Source of the DNA: Rheinheimera sp.
GTDB taxonomy: Bacteria; Pseudomonadota; Gammaproteobacteria; Enterobacterales; Alteromonadaceae
NCBI RefSeq assembly: GCF_020217005.1
Contig: NZ_JAIWOI010000109.1
Location: 1 to 10,000 of the forward strand
Reading direction: 5' to 3'
Length of the DNA: 10,000 nt
Positions within the stretch are counted from its first letter, which is position 1; each line of letters opens with the position of its first letter. Below, piece after piece: positions 5,712-10,000 of this stretch. A program made the translations under genes and the position numbers. The notes below the pieces were generated by a model, which was not told the DNA's origin, searched no databases, and saw nothing but the letters and a program-made list of their open reading frames with translations.

Positions 5712-8700
5712 TAGCTTTGTCCCTGGTTTTAGTGCTGGCCGCTGGTTGTTCAGGTTTTTGTTGCAACTGCTGTTCCTGTTGCAAACGTAAACGTTTTTCC
5801 TGCTCAGCTTTTAATAGTTCAGACCGTGGGATCTCAACTTCTGTGGTATGACGTGCCACTTCTACCACTTCTGGCTGGTCAAAATTACCTGTGACGACAA
5901 AATTCACTTTAGACACTACTTCAGCCGACTCTACCAGCTCGTCCAAAGCCAAAGCCGCTAAACCTGTGGCAGGATTAAACTGCAGCAACGCCACAAGTAC
6001 AGGCAGACTCGAGGTGATTTTTGGTAAAAACGCCATCTGATAATCCAGTTGTCTTGTGACTAAATCAGCATAGCCCTGAATTTCTATTTTACCTGCGGCG
6101 CCATCAACCATAGTATTATTGGTATGCACTACGCCCTTATCCAGCTGTAAGTCACCTTTCATTTCGGTGTAAAAAAAGCCTTTGGAGAATATGTCCCTGA
6201 AGTCCAGTTTCAGCTTACGCACTAAAGACCCTAAGCTAAACAAAGACAATAAACGCGCGCCTTTGTCGCTGACTTCCGACAAGGAGCCTTCACCTAACTG
6301 CCAGTTCAGCTTGCCGCCTAATGTAGCGTAATTAAACTGAGTAGGACCGCCAGCCCAGCTTATATTGTCTATTTCTACCTGAGCCGGACTACCTGCAATA
6401 GCAGAGCTCAAATGATAGTCTTTCATTAATTGGCCAAAATCCGGACTGGTCAATTTGGCCGATAAGGTTGTCACGCCAGCCTCTGTGTCTTTTTGCCACT
6501 GACCTTTGATACTTAATTGATGCTCTTTGTAACGGGACTCAAAGCTCTGAATAGTCAAACGCTCACCATCAGATTCGGTTTGTAATTTTAACCTGCCTAA
6601 ATCAAAAGGCCCAAAAATGCAGCTTTTACAGTCCAGTCGCAACGGCGGTAAATCGGCTAACCAGGGCATAGGTTGTGGTTTCACTACTTCAGCCAGCGCT
6701 TTGGCTATTTGTTGCTCTTTAGTCAACTTGGCGATAGCTTCGGCCTGCGCTATGGCCTCAGCTTCCGCAGCAACAGGGTCGTAAGGAAACAGCTTTAAGA
6801 ATTCCAGATTGGCTGTTATTCCCTGCGCCATCAAATCCTTTGCCAGTGTCAGTTGCCCCTGAGTTTGAGCCGCCTTCAGATCCAGTAACCAGAGGTCCGC
6901 TTCGGGTTTTAAGTTCAGCTCTAGTTGGTCGAACTCCAGATCGTCTGTGACCTTTAGTTTATCAACACTAGCCTTGACGGAGGTTAACGCAGGCAAAAGC
7001 CCGGCCTCATCTGACTGCTGACTGACTTGTTGCCTGATCAACTCAAACCATGGCAGAAACTCCGTCTGGTCCAAATTAGCACTGATGGTAAAGCCGTCAG
7101 CAAAACCTGCATTGCCTTTGCTGCCCAAACTTAAGTGAGCCCGGCCTATCTGGCCTTGTGCATGCACATAGCTGGCGTCAAAAAATACCAGATCCTGATA
7201 AGTCATAGCGATTACTGAATTATCCTGACTACCACTGGAAGACCAGAATACGGTACCAGGCTGGCCTGATTTTTTCGCCAGAGGCGCTGGCAGCAACAGT
7301 TCAGTGTCTGCTAAATCTAATGCCAAATCAGCCTGATAGGTATAACCTTCCCCCGCCAGCAATAAGTCGAGTTTGAACTGCCAATTCAGTGGCCCACTGG
7401 CAAAATGTTCGAGTTCCGGAGCCAGGTTAAGCAACAACTCGTTACTGTTCTGCAAGCCCTGACTTAATAAAGAAACTTTATAATTATCCTGCTGCTGTTC
7501 GCCCCTGAAGCCAAACTGCAATGGAATATTGCTAATAAAAAGCTGCAACTCGTCGGCGGTCAGTTTGTCGTTATGAAACTCCAGCCGACCGGTCAGGTTT
7601 TCTCCTGTGATGGCAGGGGCTGATAAGGCCAGGCCATTACGTTCAAAATCGATAGCTCCCTTGACATCCACCGTTGGCTCTTTCAGACCTATAGTCAACC
7701 GAACATCGCCTTTGACAGGGCCTGTCACCCCTAAATAGGCCAGAGTTTCGCCAACAGAGTCATGCAAAGGTGAAGCCTGCATCAGGGTTGTCACCTGCTC
7801 GGCCAGCAGCTGTTGTTTGATATCAATAAGTAAGCTTTCGGCCTGATAAAGATCAGGAATAGCCACTTGTACGCCCTGATCAACAGGAGCGTCCACCAGG
7901 TAACCAGACTTACTGCTAATCAGCATGGAGGCATTTTCAAAAAACAATTCAGCGGATAAATCAGTCAGACTGGGCCAATTTTGATCAAATAAAAATTCAG
8001 CATTGCTGACATCGGCAAGCGCCTGAAATACACCGTCTTTGCTCTGATAGGGGTAAGCGGAGAAATCACCAGACCATAATACTTTACCTGAGCTGACATC
8101 ACCCGATATCAAAGCTGGTTTCAGGTAGTTGATCACAGAGTGTGGCATATAAAATTTCGGGAAAAACTGTTCGGCATTTTGCACTGGCACCCCATGCAGT
8201 TCTGCGACTAAATCCATATTGGGTTTATCGTCCAGATTCACCACCAGCTCAGCCTCAAGGCTAAAAGCGTCTTGCCACAAGCTCAGATAAGGCACCAGAA
8301 TTTGCCAGTTGCCCGCCCTCTTACGCCAGGCCAACTCCAATTCAGCCCCTTTATAAGTCCAGTCTTTGCTAAAAGCTTCTCCCCATTGCAAAGCACCATC
8401 CTGTGCTTTTAGGCCAACCCAGCCAAAATAAGGTGAAGCGACAAAAGAGCCGGTAAAACCTTTCACACCTGGCACATCGGCCACTGGTGCGGATGACAAT
8501 TCTTCAAATTGACCGGATAAATACCACTGTTCATTCTCAGTGAGTAAGTCCAGTCGATCGACTTTCCCATCCAACTGATAAGCCAACAAAGACTGTAATT
8601 GCTCTGAACCATCAGAAAATAATTCGAGTAAAGGACGGGCTACCGCCAATTGCAAATTCTGCAACGAGGCCTGATATCCGCTAGCTTCCTGACGCAGCTG

Positions 8701-9678
8701 TAACTGCAAGCCGGGCCAGCTTTGACTGCTGTTGCTCAAGGTCATTGGACTGGAGCTTAGAGTCCAGCCTTTGGCCATAGGTAACCAGCGTAAATAACCA
8801 TCCGATAAGGCTACTTTGTTCCAGACGCCATCTTTCAGCCAGCCGACATTATTGTCCGACAAAGCCACGTCGATTTGTTGCAGTTTGCCGCCTTTGATGT
8901 CGCCCCAGGCGGCAAAGTTTAATTTAGCGCTGTTGAGCTTACGGGTTTGAGGTAATAACTGCTGGAACCATGGCAATAAGTCCAGCTGCTGGCTGGCCAG
9001 ATACAACTGGCCTTGAGCTTTGGAAGGTTCGCCTGTTAAGTCGATGATAAATGACAAGGTATTGGCGGTGACATCAGCCACAGACAGTTCGCCCCAGCCC
9101 TGATGGCGTTCACCTTCGTTTTGCCAGGTTAACGCTTTGATTTCCAGCCGGATATCTTCGTTTTGGCTGTTGTTGAACACCAACTGACTATCGAGCACAG
9201 AGAAATGTTGCAGTTGCTTAAAAAACAGGTCCTGCAAAGCATCGAAAAGTTGCTGATTGTCTGAAGGCGCAGCTACACCACTGCCTAACCAACGCTGAGC
9301 ATCCACCCTGTAAGTTAAACCCGTCAGTTCAAAATGAGCTGCACTAAGTTTCATGGTGCGTAAGGAACGCCAGAAATCGAGTCGGACCCCGGTTTCTTTG
9401 ACGGTCAGTTGAGGTTGAAAGTTGCTGTCTAATACTTCCAGTTGCTGCAAAACCAGCGCAGGTCCAGTGCCCTGCCAACCAGCGGACAAAGCACCAATCC
9501 GCACTTCTGTGCCGTATTGCGCTTTGATCCAGTGTTCAATGTCAGTTTTATAACCGGGCGCGTAAGGTAGACCAAAACGTAAAGCCGAGACCAGGGTGGC
9601 CATCAACACTACGAAGATAGCAAAAAAGATCCACAGCTTGTGTAAGCAATAAAACCAGGCCTGTTTTACCGTTCGCAC
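5704..9678 (-). CDS. yhdP: YhdP family AsmA-like protein, phospholipid transport to the outer membrane
   Basis: This very large 1,324-residue protein resembles E. coli YhdP (about 1,266), one of the AsmA-like proteins (with TamB and YdbH) that carry phospholipids from inner to outer membrane. Residues 1-12 are a short cytosolic lead. Residues about 13-33 (KLWIFFAIFVVLMATLVSAL) are one membrane anchor, and the rest should be periplasmic, rich in alternating polar and hydrophobic beta-strand sequence. ALRFGLPYAPGYKTDIEHWI and LSAGWQGTGPALVLQQLEV near the N-terminus are typical. The C-terminal region (about 1130-1290, with RLLSLFSLGSLVRKLKLDFRDIFSKGF) fits the AsmA-like C-terminal domain. Unusual points are an Ala/Glu-rich stretch at about 967-995, a CxxC pair (C1017, C1020) in LRLDCKSCIFG, and a Gln-rich charged tail after about 1290. 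The start is GTG at 9676-9678, overlapping the rng TAG by one base. No downstream ATG precedes the anchor at a sensible position. Confidence 0.94.
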   Translation of the reverse strand: MRTVKQAWFYCLHKLWIFFAIFVVLMATLVSALRFGLPYAPGYKTDIEHWIKAQYGTEVRIGALSAGWQGTGPALVLQQLEVLDSNFQPQLTVKETGVRLDFWRSLRTMKLSAAHFELTGLTYRVDAQRWLGSGVAAPSDNQQLFDALQDLFFKQLQHFSVLDSQLVFNNSQNEDIRLEIKALTWQNEGERHQGWGELSVADVTANTLSFIIDLTGEPSKAQGQLYLASQQLDLLPWFQQLLPQTRKLNSAKLNFAAWGDIKGGKLQQIDVALSDNNVGWLKDGVWNKVALSDGYLRWLPMAKGWTLSSSPMTLSNSSQSWPGLQLQLRQEASGYQASLQNLQLAVARPLLELFSDGSEQLQSLLAYQLDGKVDRLDLLTENEQWYLSGQFEELSSAPVADVPGVKGFTGSFVASPYFGWVGLKAQDGALQWGEAFSKDWTYKGAELELAWRKRAGNWQILVPYLSLWQDAFSLEAELVVNLDDKPNMDLVAELHGVPVQNAEQFFPKFYMPHSVINYLKPALISGDVSSGKVLWSGDFSAYPYQSKDGVFQALADVSNAEFLFDQNWPSLTDLSAELFFENASMLISSKSGYLVDAPVDQGVQVAIPDLYQAESLLIDIKQQLLAEQVTTLMQASPLHDSVGETLAYLGVTGPVKGDVRLTIGLKEPTVDVKGAIDFERNGLALSAPAITGENLTGRLEFHNDKLTADELQLFISNIPLQFGFRGEQQQDNYKVSLLSQGLQNSNELLLNLAPELEHFASGPLNWQFKLDLLLAGEGYTYQADLALDLADTELLLPAPLAKKSGQPGTVFWSSSGSQDNSVIAMTYQDLVFFDASYVHAQGQIGRAHLSLGSKGNAGFADGFTISANLDQTEFLPWFELIRQQVSQQSDEAGLLPALTSVKASVDKLKVTDDLEFDQLELNLKPEADLWLLDLKAAQTQGQLTLAKDLMAQGITANLEFLKLFPYDPVAAEAEAIAQAEAIAKLTKEQQIAKALAEVVKPQPMPWLADLPPLRLDCKSCIFGPFDLGRLKLQTESDGERLTIQSFESRYKEHQLSIKGQWQKDTEAGVTTLSAKLTSPDFGQLMKDYHLSSAIAGSPAQVEIDNISWAGGPTQFNYATLGGKLNWQLGEGSLSEVSDKGARLLSLFSLGSLVRKLKLDFRDIFSKGFFYTEMKGDLQLDKGVVHTNNTMVDGAAGKIEIQGYADLVTRQLDYQMAFLPKITSSLPVLVALLQFNPATGLAALALDELVESAEVVSKVNFVVTGNFDQPEVVEVARHTTEVEIPRSELLKAEQEKRLRLQQEQQLQQKPEQPAASTKTRDKANG

Positions 9679-10000
9679 TACATCATCACCACGTCAAATT
9701 GTTCCTGACCGTATTGAGGTTCAATCACCACACTAATTTGTTTACCAATAAAGACTTCAAGTTCAGCCATGCTGTGAAATTCGTCATTAATTAACGCATC
9801 TTTTACTGCGGGAGAGGCATAAACTACAAATTTATCTGCGACATAAGCCCGGTTCACCCGCACTATTTCACGTAAAATTTCGAAACAGACGGTTTCCACT
9901 GTTTTTAAACTGCCACGGCCTGCACAGACCGGGCACTCACCACAAAGCACATGTTCCAGACTTTCACGGGTGCGCTTGCGGGTCATCTCAACCAAACCTA
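9678..10000 (-). CDS. rng: Ribonuclease G, C-terminal part (N-terminus beyond the right edge)
   Basis: About 107 codons are visible, reading GLVEMTRKRTRESLEHVL to the end QEQFDVVMM. This is nearly identical to the C-terminus of E. coli RNase G, the endoribonuclease that matures the 5' end of 16S rRNA and initiates decay of some mRNAs. The CPVCAGRG motif supplies the CxxC zinc-link cysteines by which RNase E/G subunits pair. The segments ETVCFEILREIVRVNRAY, FVVYASPAV and the IEPQYGQEQFDVV end are also conserved. The in-frame TTG at 9993-9995 encodes an internal leucine and is not the start, because the preceding codon (Gly) is also conserved. The gene is truncated only by the window edge. It is the first visible gene of the rng-yhdP-nitrilase-tldD cluster, and its TAG stop shares a base with the yhdP GTG. 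Confidence 0.96.
   Translation of the reverse strand, partial: GLVEMTRKRTRESLEHVLCGECPVCAGRGSLKTVETVCFEILREIVRVNRAYVADKFVVYASPAVKDALINDEFHSMAELEVFIGKQISVVIEPQYGQEQFDVVMM

Noticed and set aside
9993..9995. TTG as a start codon for a short 105-residue protein
   Set aside because: The product is the C-terminus of RNase G and the frame stays open and conserved to the window edge, so TTG is an internal leucine.

Overview
The window looks like a chromosomal housekeeping segment of a gammaproteobacterium. The protein set (RNase G, YhdP, a nitrilase-family amidase, TldD, PssA, DarP/YjgA, PmbA) and its order point to an Alteromonadales- or Rheinheimera-like organism. The genus is an inference from gene order and general sequence character. 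No plasmid, phage or insertion-sequence gene is visible.

Layout, left to right. A minus-strand pmbA (tldE) begins at 1053 and runs off the left edge without its C-terminus. A 303-base divergent intergenic region follows, holding a well-preserved 125-bp ERIC-type palindromic repeat (about 1171-1295) and the likely yjgA promoter. yjgA (darP) is read rightwards at 1357-1884. It converges on pssA (1941-3284, minus) across a 27-bp perfect hairpin that should terminate transcription in both directions. A second palindrome with the same 18-nt arms lies just upstream of pssA (3313-3356), so pssA is bracketed by two copies of the same repeat. From the right edge, four tightly packed minus-strand genes read leftwards: rng (only its C-terminus is in the window), yhdP (GTG start overlapping the rng stop by one base), a nitrilase-superfamily gene (8-base overlap with yhdP) and tldD (ATGA overlap). 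This spacing suggests one operon with translational coupling.

Functionally, rng encodes an endoribonuclease for rRNA and mRNA processing. yhdP encodes a large inner-membrane-anchored AsmA-like protein linked in E. coli to phospholipid traffic to the outer membrane. PssA commits phospholipid synthesis to phosphatidylserine and phosphatidylethanolamine. DarP assists 50S ribosome assembly. TldD and PmbA form a heteromeric metalloprotease, and here both partners lie within 5 kb of each other. All the genes appear intact where they are fully inside the window. The unexplained structure is in the non-coding repeats, not in a new protein system.
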